From assembly GCA_029582165.1 (NCBI GenBank), contig CM055869.1, forward strand, positions 5,240,425 through 5,304,424: DNA of 64,000 bases, in the 5' to 3' direction. The translations under genes were made by a program, and so were the position numbers. Origin of the DNA: Portulaca oleracea (lineage: Eukaryota > Streptophyta > Magnoliopsida > Caryophyllales > Portulacaceae). Under the pieces are notes generated by a model that did no database searches, was not told where the DNA came from, and worked only from the letters and a program-made list of their open reading frames with translations. Shown piece after piece: positions 33,376 to 47,099 of the stretch; the stretch's first letter is position 1, and each line of letters opens with the position of its first letter.

Positions 33376-35423
33376 GGACAGAACTAGTGCTATGTCTGTG
33401 ATTATGGAACCGAATGACAATTAAGCCTAAATCAGAACAGTAAACTACACAAAAGGAGAAAGCTTTCAACTGATGAAAACATAGGGTATCGCTTCGACAT
33501 TGTAGAATTCTTGAGCAATTACAACCGATTACCAAACAAAAGGCCTTTATTAGTACACCTACTAATCCTCAGTTCACTTGCGCAATCTCATATACAAACC
33601 CGAGTGAAGAAATTTTTAGTATAGCTTGAAAATGCAACCCTTGAAGGGTAATTTTAGCACATTCACAACTTTGTGGCATATGAGATTGAGCGGCTCCACA
33701 TAAATAAAAACCAACTAACCTCTTGGAGTTTTAGCATACCATGAACTGCATACTTCATACTCTAACTGAAGCAGATGATGCGAAATTCCTCCAAACCATA
33801 TGAGCAGAAAGCGCAGAATATTGAAGCCCAAGTGCCCAACTCCAAATAATTTGAGGTAACTTATTTTAATTAAAAACTGGGAAGCGAAATTTAGGAAGGT
33901 ATGATGCCAGTGAATATTCTATTTACCATAGCCAAATAAAATGACACGAGTTAATAATAATAAACGGTCTCTCTCATATCGATGTTTGAAATTGGGGGTG
34001 AATTCATTCATTAGATGCTGCCAATAAGGTATACCAATTACCATGTATAGTGGAATGATTGAAGTAGGCGGGCCATTGCACACTTGATTAATGTACAACT
34101 GATGAGTTTCCATACATTACACTAATAAATATTCCCTCCAATTATACTAGTACCTTTATAATAATATTTTTTATTACAAATATAATGACATCAATTTTGT
34201 ATTGATGAAATTATTATACAAATTAAAATATTAACGGTCAAAGTTTTTAACACAATTTTCTAGGCGACAGATAAATTTCAATATATATAATGATTTGTTA
34301 AAATTGCTATCATTAGATTTGCAACAAAAAATATTGTCATAAAAATATAATATTACAATTGTTAATAAAACACTATATAAAAAATTACAATTGGAAAAGT
34401 TATCCAATTTGACAAAACAAAAGGGTTGGAGAAATTAAGTAATTTGAAAAATAATTATCCCATATTTTTTTAAGGTATTGTTTAACTTGTTTTAAGAGTG
34501 TGTTATAAGATTGAGTATTTGGGAGCTTTAACATTATTTTTAAGGCGTAACTTCAAAGTACTAATGTTGCATACTTTGCACAAGTTCAATCTAGAATTCA
34601 TGACAAAACCCTAGTAATATCCTTCACATATCTAGACCCTCCTATGTTTCTCAGACTTGTTAGATATGTTTTGCGCAATTTTTGCTGTGCATATAAATTC
34701 TTTCAATATATATTGCATGCGCTCAAAGCATGTACTCCGGATATTTATAAGTGAACAATCCTTGTAATAAGAGTGAACAATCTAATATCTATGATCAACA
34801 ATTATACAATCTGGAACACGTGTTCCGGGAGCACCTAATAAATTGCAAAATTCCTTTTCTTTATATATAGATGTTCTGTCCACACTTTTGCTTGTCCCCC
34901 TTGCTCCTCCAGAAACTGTTGGAGTTTAATCAGTTAATTTTTCTCGTTTGATGAAAAATTGAAAATCCAAAATAGGGAGTGAATTTGGAAAAGTTTGAAA
35001 CTACCAATCTTTGTATACTGGCTTGAAATTTGGCCCCTATTCATGCACCATTATAATACCCCATGTTTGAAAAGGGTACATTTGATATTGCCAACTTTAA
35101 TTGAACTTGATAATGCCAAGAAAGAACGCATCAGCAGTATACCAAGGAGGAAATGCTTTTATATCAGCCTGGTGTAAATGAAGTATACAGGATGTACAAA
35201 ATAATTAGCAATTTCTACTCTGTTTAAACGAAATACAGAAACAACGATGCCAGCCTCGTCTCTCTTAGCTGATTTCACATCTGAAATGGAAGTTTTGTCA
35301 ACCAAACTCAAAAAAGAATATTAAGAATCCAACCTGTATCAGGAGCCAAAACACTATGTAGACATCGGCCAAGTTATGCACAAAAAAGTGGGAAGTCCGG
35401 AAAAGCAATGTAGCAGATCGCAT
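33376..35423. other. Intergenic: 5' region of CDP-DAG synthase, 3' region of O-fucosyltransferase gene
   Basis: The first few hundred bases should hold the minus-strand leader and promoter of the cytidylyltransferase gene; no clear TATA was picked. 34130-34270 has Stowaway-like text (attccctccaattatactag, facing gtcaaagtttt). 35165-35423 is the likely 3' untranslated region of the O-fucosyltransferase gene. No other gene seen. Confidence 0.4.
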
Positions 35424-36779
35424 TCAGCATGACACGCGATTGGTTCCATAGCTAATGGCTTGGAGACTGATGTCTGACATGTTAGTCATCCATCTTTTCG
35501 GGCCGCCAAAATCTCCCTTGATATTGTAAGCATACGAAGGCCATCTCATGTCACTGCTGCAAGAACCTGAAACGCCCATGCGGATGGTCTTTTGAGTCCT
35601 GTCGAGTACAATGAGGCTTGAAAATGTAGAGAAGCTGTTCCCCACAAATATGTCTGCTCTTAAGCACACTTCGTAGTCTATTGCAGACTTAATAAGATAT
35701 GGATACTTGCTGTATATGCCTTCGACGCCCAGCTTCTTCTTCTCAAAAGGAAGCAAGTCTTCTTTCCAGTCGCTCAATATAGTCTTGTCTTCCAGAAGAT
35801 TATCGGCCACTGCGAGGTAAACGACAGTTGGTTTGTTTAACCCTTTGATGTTTCCCACTCTCCGCATGATTTCTTCCTTGCTGCTACAAATTTCATTTAT
35901 ACCCAACCTTTTCTCCAGGTTCTTACAATGGATCATCCAGTCTTTCTCTATCCTCATATGGACTGCCATGTAAGGAGTGTGTACCGTAGAGGAACTCCCC
36001 ACATTCGCTAAATCACTCTGTTGTGAGGATCCTTGTGTCCCGGCCGCTTGTCTCCCAACTTCCCTAATTCTAGAAATAACTCTATCAGCTTCTTCGGCGA
36101 TTTCATCCACCAAAACTAGGCACTCAAATATCCTGGCGTAGTCCTTGATGGGCCAATGATCATGCCACAAAAAGGGATTCTTGCCAACTATGCGTATGAC
36201 CTCGTACTGATCATACAAGTCCTCTTTGAACTGCTTCAATTGATCAAGATCTTTCACGGGTGTCCACCTCCTTCCACTCCCCTTTTGCAGCTCCACCACT
36301 CCAGTCCGGTTCAAGAGCTCTGAGTATTGACCCAATCGGACAAAACCACTGCAAAGAGAATTGAACTTTGCGAATTGGAAAATCTTGTCAAATGGAACGG
36401 GCTGCAGCTGCTCAACTTCCTTGTAGAACAACGATGCGCTGAGGCTAGGCATCAGAAGAGTCCGGTTCAACATTCGAGCAGTAAGACATGCCCTTGCGAA
36501 TGCAATCTTCTGGTTATTTAAGCCCCAAACAATCTGAGGAACCTCCAGAAATTTGTCTCCCCGAATTCTATGATCTACATTCTTCATCAGCAATGCTGAC
36601 GAACTGCTGCTACCCAAGCCCACATTCGGCCTCATATCAAAGGCAACATAGCCCGGTGAAGCTGGGAAGACAATAGCTCTAACCACCAGAACAAAAACAA
36701 CCAAGGCAAGACATCTGCAGGCCAGGGAATTGAACATACGACGGGGGAACTTCGAAAGCTTCCAACTCCATTGATCCAT
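35424..36779 (-). CDS. O-fucosyltransferase family protein (PF10250-like)
   Basis: Single coding exon, 451 residues, start ATG at 36779 with a stop-closed upstream frame. A short basic N-terminus is followed by one membrane anchor (about residues 21-40, ALVVFVLVVRAIVFP), as in a type II Golgi protein. The lumenal domain begins with the family's GLNNQKIAFARACLTARMLN segment (86-105). It has the conserved HMRIEKDW motif (274-281), whose arginine belongs to the GDP-fucose site, and the GNSFSTFSSLI motif (380-390) near the end. Family members transfer fucose from GDP-fucose to glycans or proteins; the exact acceptor is not predictable. A 5' untranslated exon with donor gtcag|gtacga near 37312 is likely. 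Confidence 0.88.
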   Translation of the reverse strand: MDQWSWKLSKFPRRMFNSLACRCLALVVFVLVVRAIVFPASPGYVAFDMRPNVGLGSSSSSALLMKNVDHRIRGDKFLEVPQIVWGLNNQKIAFARACLTARMLNRTLLMPSLSASLFYKEVEQLQPVPFDKIFQFAKFNSLCSGFVRLGQYSELLNRTGVVELQKGSGRRWTPVKDLDQLKQFKEDLYDQYEVIRIVGKNPFLWHDHWPIKDYARIFECLVLVDEIAEEADRVISRIREVGRQAAGTQGSSQQSDLANVGSSSTVHTPYMAVHMRIEKDWMIHCKNLEKRLGINEICSSKEEIMRRVGNIKGLNKPTVVYLAVADNLLEDKTILSDWKEDLLPFEKKKLGVEGIYSKYPYLIKSAIDYEVCLRADIFVGNSFSTFSSLIVLDRTQKTIRMGVSGSCSSDMRWPSYAYNIKGDFGGPKRWMTNMSDISLQAISYGTNRVSC

Positions 36780-39639
36780 ATCAAACCGTTTGACAACGGC
36801 AACACACTACTCAACACAGATGCTCAGGTTTCATATACTACAAAGAGCTTAATCTTCCTATGATTCTGTATAAGGAGAGGCCAGTAGATCCCAAAGGCTA
36901 TGATTAGTGTACACAATATTTCTGAATCAGACAACAGAATTCAGCTAGATAACTAGTCCCTCTGATGCACAACTCTTAGTACAATCCTCTGCCACCCTTG
37001 ATCCAGTTCTTAGTACAATTGCACTCGAAATGCTGTACCACAACAATGATAGCTTCATTAATTGAGAACTTCCCTGTAATAACAGTTTCGAAAGTACGAC
37101 TAATTTCCATATTACTGATTCAGTAACAGTTTAGTAAGACTAAAAAGGAAAACATCTATACATACTAAGAACTGTACTTTCAGAAATTAATCCCATACAT
37201 GATACAACATTCAAAATTCAATTGATGATTTCACTAATTAAGCAAATAAGACCTCAAATATAAGAGAAGTTGAGTGTTGAAACTAGCATCAATCAACAGA
37301 ACTCGTACCTGACATAAATCAATGGTGTTTTTCCAGGCAATTGATCATTCCTTGAATAGAAAGCGAGCTCACCCAATTGCAGTTTGATCTAAAATAGAAC
37401 CCTAATTTGGGGGATTAGGGTTGATATAGAAAACCTCAACTAATCACAGAAAACCCGTCTTCAATGATGTCCTCCATGATCCTAGTTGGGGGAATTTCAA
37501 GTGGCTCGTGGCCAGGCAAGCAAGCCAACATCCATGTGAACTTTCTTTTTTGAGGATGGATCGCGAAATTAATTGTAATTTGTAGGGTAGGTTCGCAAAT
37601 GTCTAGGGCATGAACTTGGATCTTACACCGTAGTTTCTTTTTTTGTTTTTTGAAGGGACTCCGTGATAATTTTTATATATTTTATACTTGTGAAATAATT
37701 TTTACCTTATCTGACATTAAGTGTTCATATATTTAAACCTCCTAAAATATTTTATATTTGATTTTTGTTGAATTTTTTGATGAACATTAAAAAGATAAAT
37801 ATGAATTAACATTTTTACCCTTGATATTAATTCTTTTTCATGGTCATTATAAGAAATTTCTTCAATTATAAATTGATTTTTCACCCTTGATATTTTATAT
37901 TTCATTTTCAGAATGGGGAGGGACTAGGTTTTAGAAGAAATAAAGTAGAGAAAATGTTGGAGTCTAAATGTCATATGAATTAATATTAAGGGTAAAAATG
38001 TCAATTCATGTTTAATTGAAAGTCATATAAATTAATATCAAGGGTAGAAATGTCAATTTATATTTATCTTTTTAATGTTCGCCAGAAAATCCAACAAAAA
38101 TCAAATATAAAATATCTTAGGAATTTAAGTATATGAACACTTAATGTCAGATAAGGTAAAAATTATTTCACAAATGTCGGGTGTATAAAAATTATTACCA
38201 CAAATGTCAGGTAGGGTAAATATAATTTACTCAAAAGACAGCCTTATCGAATTTACTAAACTTTATGATGGGCAAAGGTGAGATGAGTTGTCGGGACTAT
38301 CACCGACTAAAATTCAGATTCGGTTTAATTTTCAGTTGGTCAAACTCGATTAGTGTTAAAGTTTGGAAGAAAAACTGATGTTCACACCGGATTTCTTCAG
38401 GTCGAATCCAGTTGAACAATTTGGACCGAACAAAATCTAGGTCAACATTGAGTTCGGAAAATAAAAAAAATTATTATATTCGAATATTCGGCCAATGTCA
38501 AAATTTAGACAAAAGCTCTATGACCAAACCCAATTTAGACATTTGTATTGCTTCGGAGAATTGAATAAAGTCGTTTAGCCTTGGCTTTCAAAAGATTTTG
38601 TCAACTCAAAAAGGAAGCAAATTCTCTCAATTTGATTATATATATATGTGTGTGTTAATTGACATGACCATTCACAATCAGCTTGATCGTTCAAATTAAG
38701 CTTGGATGTCAATCACGTTCAAGTTCGAGATGGAATTAACTTCGAGTGAAGCTCATTCAAGTCACTTCGGCTCATGTGAGATTCATTTCTCATCAATGTT
38801 GGGCTACTTCCATGTAAATTTGTAGTATTCGTGTAGATTGTCATGTCAATTTTGTTTGGGTCAATTAGGGTTTGAATTTGGAGTCAAATTTCAATATGGT
38901 CAGTTATGTGAGGTCCATACCTCTATTTTTCATTGGTGCATGATAAGTATCATGTTTCTACAACTTTAAGGTTGTTAAAACTCAATCTGACGGACCGGTT
39001 CAACTGGTTGGACAGTTAACCAATTGGCCCAGGCTGGTTCTGTAAACTAATAACTTGTCTGCGTGGTTCAACCCGGTGAAAGTCGGAAAAAACCAGTTGA
39101 CATTTGACAACATAGATGATAGCTCTAGGACACTACTTGTGAACAAAAGAGTAGTCCCAGGCACGTTACTTGAATTACTTTGCCCATGAAAACAAATCGA
39201 GTCTAGAAATTTTAGTAGATACAGCGTAGTGAGACAAAGGCGTATCATTGCATTCCTTAGTATCACCAATCCCTCTTAAGTGAAGAGAATGCAAAACTGA
39301 AAACATCGACAATTACACAATTTCCTTCACCTCATCATCCGAGGGCATTCTAAACACAGGGCTACTACTCAATCAACATCCCCACCAAAAAGCTCTCCAC
39401 AATACACAACTATTAGTACAAACCAGCATCACGCTAGAGATGATGAATGTCAGCCAAGGAATTCCCCAGCACTCGACAACTCCACAAGATTTTAGGTCAT
39501 AAAAAATGACTTCTATAAGAAACCCCATAATTAATTGCATGTCGTATCATTAATCATTATATATATATCAGCTGCACCATCCAACTGCAGCGATATATGG
39601 CTGACTGACTGGAGCCGTGGACATTGATGAGCAATATCG
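36780..39639. other. Intergenic: leader of the O-fucosyltransferase gene and non-genic DNA
   Basis: 36780-37500 is the probable 5' untranslated part with an intron of about 480 bp (donor near 37311 on the minus strand). Then follows a hairpin MITE (37660-38212) and AT-rich DNA with no gene to the PP4 stop. Near 38980-39060 are short inverted words (ccggttcaac, ggttggac, ccaattggcc) of unknown origin. 39270-39639 is probably PP4 3' untranslated region. Confidence 0.4.
37660..38212. mobile_element. Hairpin MITE, ~550 bp
   Basis: The arms 37663-37835 and ~38015-38210 are inverted copies: ttaccttatctgacattaag/cttaatgtcagataaggtaa, gaacattaaaaagataaata/tatttatctttttaatgttc, and acccttgatattaatt/aattaatatcaagggt. 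No coding. Exact ends and target duplication not fixed. Confidence 0.65.
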
Positions 39640-42600
39640 TCAGAGAAAGTAATCTGGGGCGGGCTTTTTTGCAGGAGTTCCTCTCGCATCCTGTATTCAT
39701 GCATCGACTTTTAGACAGGGTTCAAAATTGTTCACGCAAAGCACAAATGACTAAATCACGGAGAACATTATTCCGTCAAACATATGCAAAAAAATGACTA
39801 GTTTCAGACAGCTGATTCCTAATCCAGCATGTTATACTAAAGTTACAAACCAGGATTTGGATTAGCTGCTGCTCAGGGTTACTAAGACCAACCCCATCAG
39901 TTTTAAGTTCAGATGGTATCTAGGAATGTCCAGCAATGAACCAATGGAGAAGGTGATGTGTGATCAAAAAGATCACATGATAGAAAAAGGTAATTCAACC
40001 AGAAAGGGGACCCAACAAAAGCAGGCCAGAATGACAAAAAAAAAAAAAAAAGTCATGCAACCATTGACACAAGAACTGGCTAATATACAAACCTGCGGAG
40101 CTGCATGGAAAACACGAAACTGTTTATTGAGATTCTCGTCAAGCTCAAGTATTGCAGCAACATTACCACATCTACAATGTTCCATCAACATCAGAAAGAA
40201 AATTAGCAATGTTATCTACACAACTCGTGTACAAAATTATATAAGACAATGCAGTGAGACATTTGGGTTTACCTGTAACAATAATTTGGAGCGGACCATA
40301 CTGTAACAATCTGATCATTGAACATCCACTTAAAACCATCCATCACCAACTGATGGGCACGGCATATATAATCAATGTTATTTGTGTGGTTGAACGAGGT
40401 GACTACACTTCCACCAAAAAGGAATCCAGCACCTCGAGGACTCAATCCCCAACCCTCCACCGCATCTTCAGGGTCAGACCATAAGAGGTCACACATGGAA
40501 CCATCATGAGGTACTTCTTGCTTTCTGTCAATTGATCTTATCTGCCAGATAGGTCGAGTTAGTTCCTAAGAGCCAGCATAAGAACTTCACAAGTTTGCAG
40601 AAATTCGATGAATAAAAACCTCTTAACCTGGTCAATTGTTGTTATGGTAGGAGAAAGACCCCCATGAACACTGAAGACTTTATTCTCAATGAGAGCAGAT
40701 AAACTGCAGGACAAGTTCAAGAACACCCCACATAAATTATCAGATTGAAGTATAACACAACTGGTGGAATATGTCCAACTTGGAAAGGAAGGCAAGTTCT
40801 TTTACTTCTTCGTGAAAGAAGTATTTATATAATACAACCAGGCTTTCCCAAACACAATCCCCAAAATTTGCAATTTTGCATATAAATATGAACAAACCTT
40901 AAGTAATCAAAGATATCAGTGCAATATCTCCAAACATTGACCGAACCATATTTACGGAGGCACTCGTCATAGAAGCCATAAACCTGTCAGGAAAAGGAAA
41001 ACATGAAACTTGCCACAAGCCCACAACAGAACTAAATCAACTGAAACTCGGACATGAATCACATGCATATGGATTACCTGAGTGATTTGACGACTCTCAT
41101 GGTTTCCTCTGATAAGTGTAATCCGATCTGGATATCTCACCTAAATTATCACATCATATTAGGTTTTGAACAAAAATATTTTAACGGAGAGGGAGAAATT
41201 TAGTTTGACAGCAAGGAAAGGCGAGGAGCTTGTGCAGGGAATGACTGCAGGCCCACTACTCCCTCCTTTCCTGTGCTGTCCACCCCTTTCTTCTGAAACA
41301 TGCATACAATGAACCCAAAAAAAAAAAAAAAAAAAAGTAAAACTAAGGTTGCCCAAGTGAGTAATGCAAAAAAAAAAAATAATAAAATCACCCCCCCCCC
41401 TTTTTTTTTTTTTCCTTTCTTCCTGGGGCTGGGCATGGAGCAAGAAAAGCACACTAGTATTATGTAAGGTATCTTTGTTATTAGATTATTGTTATTAGAC
41501 TAACCAAGTAACCATAGAGCTTAGGTCAAACAGGCTGCTTGGCAGACCATCAGGATTCAGTTTCACTTTACTAAATACCAGAAACATAAGATTTAGATGT
41601 ACAACTAGTATCCATCAACAATCTACTTTTATCGGTTCGTCATAATGCACCCCAGTAAATGGTAACATGCTTATTTCGTAAAGGATATGTGGATTTGAAA
41701 ACAGGACATAAGACAACAATATACTTTCATCCATGGAAGAGGGAAGATCCTTTTCTTCATTGTTATATCACTCTTAGCCTTAGGTTTTTCCATATTTGTG
41801 TCCAAAATCCTTTTTTGCCCAGGGAAAAAAAAACCCATAAGAAGCTGATAGATTGAGGATCTCCTTTGATTAGGTCATAACTCATAAGACAGTCAGCAAC
41901 TTGATGACTATGATTAGGATTGAAGGTCTAAATTCTAAGGCAAAGGGAGATTTTGGATACATGTCATTAGTTGGCAATCATTGCACAAAAGATTTCATGT
42001 ACCACATTTTCATTGGCATTCAGAAACATGATTACATGCGGTGCTAAATTTTCGGCCAATGGCAAAACATTTAGAACTTTCGCTATACAGAAAGATGGCA
42101 GCAACGCCAAGAAACAACACAAAACCTAGCAAAGCTACAGACACTAGTGCCAGATTTCTAATGTTCAGAGACCCATTCTTCCAGCATATATGATGATTAC
42201 CTAATTATTTCCTGGCTTCTTTTAAATTGTGCGTGGCACTTTCACTTTCTTCACTGATGACTTACCTTTACGATTCACTCATAGAAATATTACTCAAATG
42301 TGTATGTATACAAACTCAACTTCCAAGAAGGTCATGAGTGCCATGAGCAAGATATAGCATAACTTGCATTGGAAACATGTGAAGGAAAGAAGGGAATGCA
42401 TAGAGATTAGAGTTTTCAAATAGCATCTCTAACCCTTCAAAAGATTCTGAACCATTGCAAAGTATAACTAATCACTAAGACTTGAACCATTTCCAACCTT
42501 CTAATAGGATCGAAATTTACTAACAACATGCAACAAACAAGCACTAAGAAGAAATGACCACATAATTCCTCAGACCTACAATGGGAAAATTTTCCTCTAT

Positions 42601-43994
42601 GGGCAATAACTATCACCAATTATAGATCCCATCAAAGGGGCAATACAAGGAGATCAAAACATACATATCCTTGCCTCTGGAACAATGAAATACGTCAGCA
42701 AGGTAGTTGTTAATGGTTGTTTGTGGAAACTTTTTTGCCCTCTTCATTAGAAGCAATCCAGAAGAGGAACACAATCAGCATCATGAAGCACTCATGAATT
42801 CTTAACAAGGTGCAATAACACCATTCATCCAAATGACCCTTAACAAATGCCACAGTTCTAGAAAGTTCCACCATTGTACATGTGCCAAATATCATTGATT
42901 TCGCTGATAAAATTAATCACAGATGGGAACTTGAGGTTATAATGCTTTTATATTTTCCCTACTGTACATGGACGACATCCCATTGGTGTCCCAAAAAACA
43001 TATTTTGTTCACTTTATCAAAAAAAATGTACCAAATATCCTATAAAATTATCAATAAGTAACAATACACATTGACATCTCAGTTGACAGAAACCTGCTCC
43101 CAATAGAGAATACAATCGGAAAAGGTACCTTGAGGGCGAGAAGAAGCAGGAAGGTCTCAACAGAATAAAATCCTCTGTCCACAAAATCTCCAAGAAATAG
43201 ATAGTTTGTCTTTGGACAGTCACCACCTACTTTAAAAAGCTCTTTCATGTCATAAAACTGGCCATGAATGTCACCACATATCTGAAGAGAAGAAACCAAA
43301 ATCACAAATCGTTAAAAGTGTTTTGCTATGCAACTATTCAACTATCATGAACACTCCAAATTACTTCCACCCACTATGAATCTCTGGATCTAAATGCAAC
43401 CCCATGGGTACGGTTCTTGTTTCCATTGTAAAACAGTGATTAAGTTCAAAACAACAGAAGAAACTCAAGATCCAATATTTAGCAAATCAAGGATATCACA
43501 GACACCAGCAAGTATCTGCCCACACTACAAAGAAAAGAAAATACTAAGGATCCCACTATGAAATTTTCTGAATAGAGAAAAAAAAAAAGCAAACAACAAC
43601 TAGATTTACCAGTCACAGACTCAATTGAGCAACCCCAATTTCTACTCCTTCACATAGTTCATCAATCATCCATTAAAACCGACCCCTAGGTTTAACAAAC
43701 ATAAAAATGCACCACACCCAACATTCAGTTCAAACACAAATTCGCAGTAATGCCAATACCACAACCAACAATCGAAAAAACAAAAACCCCAACATTAAAC
43801 TTGGGCAAAATAAGGAAAAAGCAAGATAGGTAAGAAAGAAGACGGGAACTTACAGTAACAGGAGCATCAACCCTTTGAACGTTACTCTCTTCGACCAAAA
43901 TTTCCATGGCTTTGAGGCAAAGTGCTTTAACTTCGGATTCTTTCAAAGGCTCGCACCTCTTGAGTTGCTCTATTTGCCTGTCTAAGTCCGACAT
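39640..43994 (-). CDS. PPX: Serine/threonine protein phosphatase 4 (PPX) catalytic subunit
   Basis: Eight exons on the minus strand: 43994-43854, 43281-43129, 41140-41078, 40983-40898, 40703-40628, 40541-40273, 40171-40093, 39690-39640. All are GT-AG and in phase and give 305 residues, the usual PP4 length. Metal-binding motifs are complete: GDIHG (50-54), GDFVDRG (78-84) and GNHE (110-113). The C-terminus APDYFL is the PP2A/PP4-type tail whose final leucine is methylated in this family. [19 protein letters not shown] N-terminus ([11 protein letters not shown]) is that of PPX. It removes phosphate from Ser/Thr in complexes with PP4R2/R3-type subunits in nucleus and cytoplasm (known for the family). 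Intron 2 is 1988 bases. Confidence 0.96.
41290..41420. repeat. Cluster of homopolymer runs in PP4 intron 2
   Basis: A20, A13, C10 and T15 runs within ~110 bases. Open frames across it (41159-41454) are artefacts of the runs. Length variation and assembly error are likely here. Confidence 0.7.
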
Positions 43995-44101
43995 CTTCGC
44001 CCCCTTCTCTCTCTAACTTTCTCTCTCTAGAAGTAGACGCCCGGCGACGGAGGTGGAGCCGAATCGGAGGAAGGGGGGCGAAAGAGAGAAGCCGAGGGGA
44101 A

Positions 44102-44106
<5 letters not shown>

Positions 44107-44139
<33 letters not shown>
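44107..44139. repeat. GATA/GA microsatellite in the PP4 5' flank
   Basis: gatagataga followed by about 12 GA units, some 110 bases upstream of the PP4 ATG; on the gene strand this is a CT-rich leader, common in plant 5' untranslated regions. Confidence 0.75.
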
Positions 44140-46500
44140 CTACTGGTTTTAGTTTCTCTTTTTTTTTTTTTAAGTTTTGGTTTTACTCTTGATTATCACT
44201 GTTTCGCACTTTATTTTCGTCTAATTTTATAATTAATTGCTTATTTTTAACAAGACGTCAACCCTCCCCCTCCAAGAATTAAGAATTGAAGATTAACTTC
44301 AATAGTCTTTAGAGCTTGGGACAATGATAAGTTCAATTTTAAAATGGAAAATTGGATTGTTGGTGATTTTTTTTTGTTTTTGTATGTCAGTGGTCTATAT
44401 TTTTTTATTTTGATGGACTTAAAAAAAATGAAAAGTTATATTCTAGTGAGACGTTACTAAATTAATGAGTTAAATATAATGGATTTTGACTTATATTTGT
44501 CCCAAAATTTAGCACAATATTTCGCCACAATTTTTAGTAAATTTAATGTCCCAATTTTTTATGTTTTTCTCTTTTATTCCTTAAAAAAAATCATATAATC
44601 CTTATCAAAAAAAGAAAATCATATAATTGTTGGGATTCTCAAAAAAAAATTAAAAACTACACTTCATAACTTTTATGAAGGTAAGAATGAAAAAAAACTA
44701 GAAAATGGGAGTATGAATGGAAAAAAATAGAAAAAGAGGGGTAGAATTTTTATTTTTTATTTTTTTTGAGGAAGAGGGGTAGAATTGATACTACTATAAT
44801 ATAATTTTGATTTTTTAGAACCAACGGAATACAAAAAAAAAATATGGACTATTGACATACAAAAGTTGAAAATAGAAACCACTAGAATCTCATAATTCTT
44901 TTAAAATTGTACCCCAATAATATAAATTGTAAAGCTATTGGACTACATTGCACCGTCACCGAATTGGGTGTAACCAACTCGACGGATTGGCTAGTTTGAT
45001 GTACCAAAGTACAATCTAATGGCTGAAATGTTTAGACTATTACAATCAAATTTGTCATACTATAATATACACCAAGTCATGAAATATTAGGACTACTAGA
45101 GTACAACTTGTCATACTTTACTTTCACCTAACTCGATGGTAGTGCATTGTAATCCAATAGTTTCACAATTTGGCTTATTGTGATACGATTTTAAAGTTGT
45201 CTCGACTGTTACTTTAGGAAATTTTCAACACAGTCAGAGTAATTTTGTAGTAAGTGGCCTTGGCGTCAACCACACGTGGAGTCCCATAGGCTCTTACTCT
45301 TATAGCTACTAAGTTTACTTTTTCTTTGTCATCTCTTATAATGACACCTATGTTCCCTCATCCATTCTCCATGATATGTACATCTACATCCATTTTCAAC
45401 ACTTCTCTCGATAGTAGCTTTCAGGTGATAGTAAAAGCAACAACGTGACATACCCGTGTGTTCAACTTAGCACAACATTTTGTTTTCTCAAGTCATTCAT
45501 CAATCTTCTAGCTTTTGCCTTCACTTATGATGGCTTGCTTGGCAGTGTAGGGTCAAGCACTCCAAGAGCATGTCCTCACTCAGATCATCATGCCACCCTT
45601 GGATCGAATCTTTGACCCCTTAGCCTCATTTGAGTCGTTGACATTTTTCGATAACTATTTTAAGGATCGATAACTGACTTCATAAATTACCATTAGTACT
45701 TCCAGTGTGTTTCATCATCACTAACATGATGCTTTGGAAAAATTTGACAAGAGATTATCCATCCTAAGACTCCTCTCAATCAATCACATTTAACAGAAGA
45801 TTCGCAACATATGAGTTCCCTAAAAGAAAGGTCATTAAATCTTTGTGATACAAATAACCATACCAAGAAGTCACAACTATGCATGTATTGGGGTATTAAA
45901 AATCTTTAGTAAAACCTGCAACAACTTTTGTAGTGAAAAGCCTTTTATCTAGATTACTTCACAGGATTGTGCACAAGTAGTTGAACATTGCATGTAAGGG
46001 GTCTTTCACACCATATTTACACTACATCATTCACACAACTATGTAGGGGAGAGATGTTTTACTAGAGCAAGGTTTTCGTAGGCAGGATGTTGACACTTCA
46101 TGGACTCCAAGATATTTTTTATTTCAGGATTACTGATGCTCTCCAAATTATTGGTCAAAATGACTTAAAATTGTAAAAGTCCACTATAAGTCCCAATAAG
46201 CAAGATGACTTTAGTGCATAAACTTCTTATTCGAGTAACACCAACAATTTCTCTTTTGGCTTACGAGGACTCAAGGACAGAGACAAAATCAGTTTTTGAT
46301 CTCCATCATGAATATTTGTTCCACCAGTTCTACGTTTCACCCATTAAATCATTATCCATAAGCTCATGGACTAAGTTGATAGTCCTACTGTTTTGGTATT
46401 ATGGCTGGTTGACTCTCCCCATCTATCAGTCACTTATCACTCCCAATGTTCACTTCCTTCTCATTCCCTATGCGCCAAACAATAACCTTCTTTGAATAAG
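44140..46500. other. Intergenic DNA
   Basis: 44140-44900 is T/A-rich with homopolymers. 44930-45210 is imperfectly self-repetitive (ccaatagcttt, gattgtactttgg, actcgatgg words). 45230-46500 has balanced base composition but many stops in every frame; it may be the decayed body of the LINE whose end is seen at 46505-46850. No intact gene. Confidence 0.4.
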
Positions 46501-46504
46501 GCTT

Positions 46505-46850
46505 TAGTGGTCCATATCCCATGCCAAACGGAATTGAGACTATAGACGAGAAAGGTTTCAATAGAGTTCCTTTTCTTTAATATCTTACCTTCAATTCATG
46601 ATTTTATTAAGCAACAAATTGTCATCGTTCATTAACCTCTAACCCTGTTTCGCCAACATTGTATCGTTAAAAGTGGCTGGATCACATAACCCAATTTCAC
46701 CAAAGCACTCAAGCTTAAAGCTTCCACAGAGACCATGGCTACCTTGGTTGATAATCAATACTTCCATCAGACATGACATTATGGTAAATTGAAATACATT
46801 GAACTGGCATGCAAATTCCAAAGCTCTAATTCGTAGGCAATGGTTTTATA
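46505..46850 (-). pseudogene. LINE reverse-transcriptase remnant
   Basis: On the minus strand, 46639-46780 reads GSFKLECFGEIGLCDPATFN and then DTMLAKQG-stop-RLMNDDNLLLNKIM. This matches the plant LINE block normally reading G-G-L-G-F-R-D then F-N-x-A-L-L-A-K-Q-G-W-R-L, with W replaced by a stop. Frame broken further on. Too short and decayed to be active. Confidence 0.65.
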
Positions 46851-47099
46851 CTTGTACTTTTATTAGTTTATGTGCATGGTTTTATTTCCCTGGTCTTTTC
46901 TTGGCTGTTTGATAACAATAATAGAGACATAGAGTGCATGGACAAATAATCGACAACCACTCAAGAAAACAACTCATAACTAAAATACAATAAAGCAAAA
47001 AGGCAAAATTGATAAAAACCCAGATAATCAGGCAAAACGGCGTCGTTTAATTGCCAGAAAAAGCAACTGTCATCACTCGTCTATGAACCCCCCTTCTGA

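Noticed and set aside
33376..33420. Upstream start for the CDP-DAG synthase protein
   Set aside because: The frame extends only to a TTG codon; the first ATG is at 33375.
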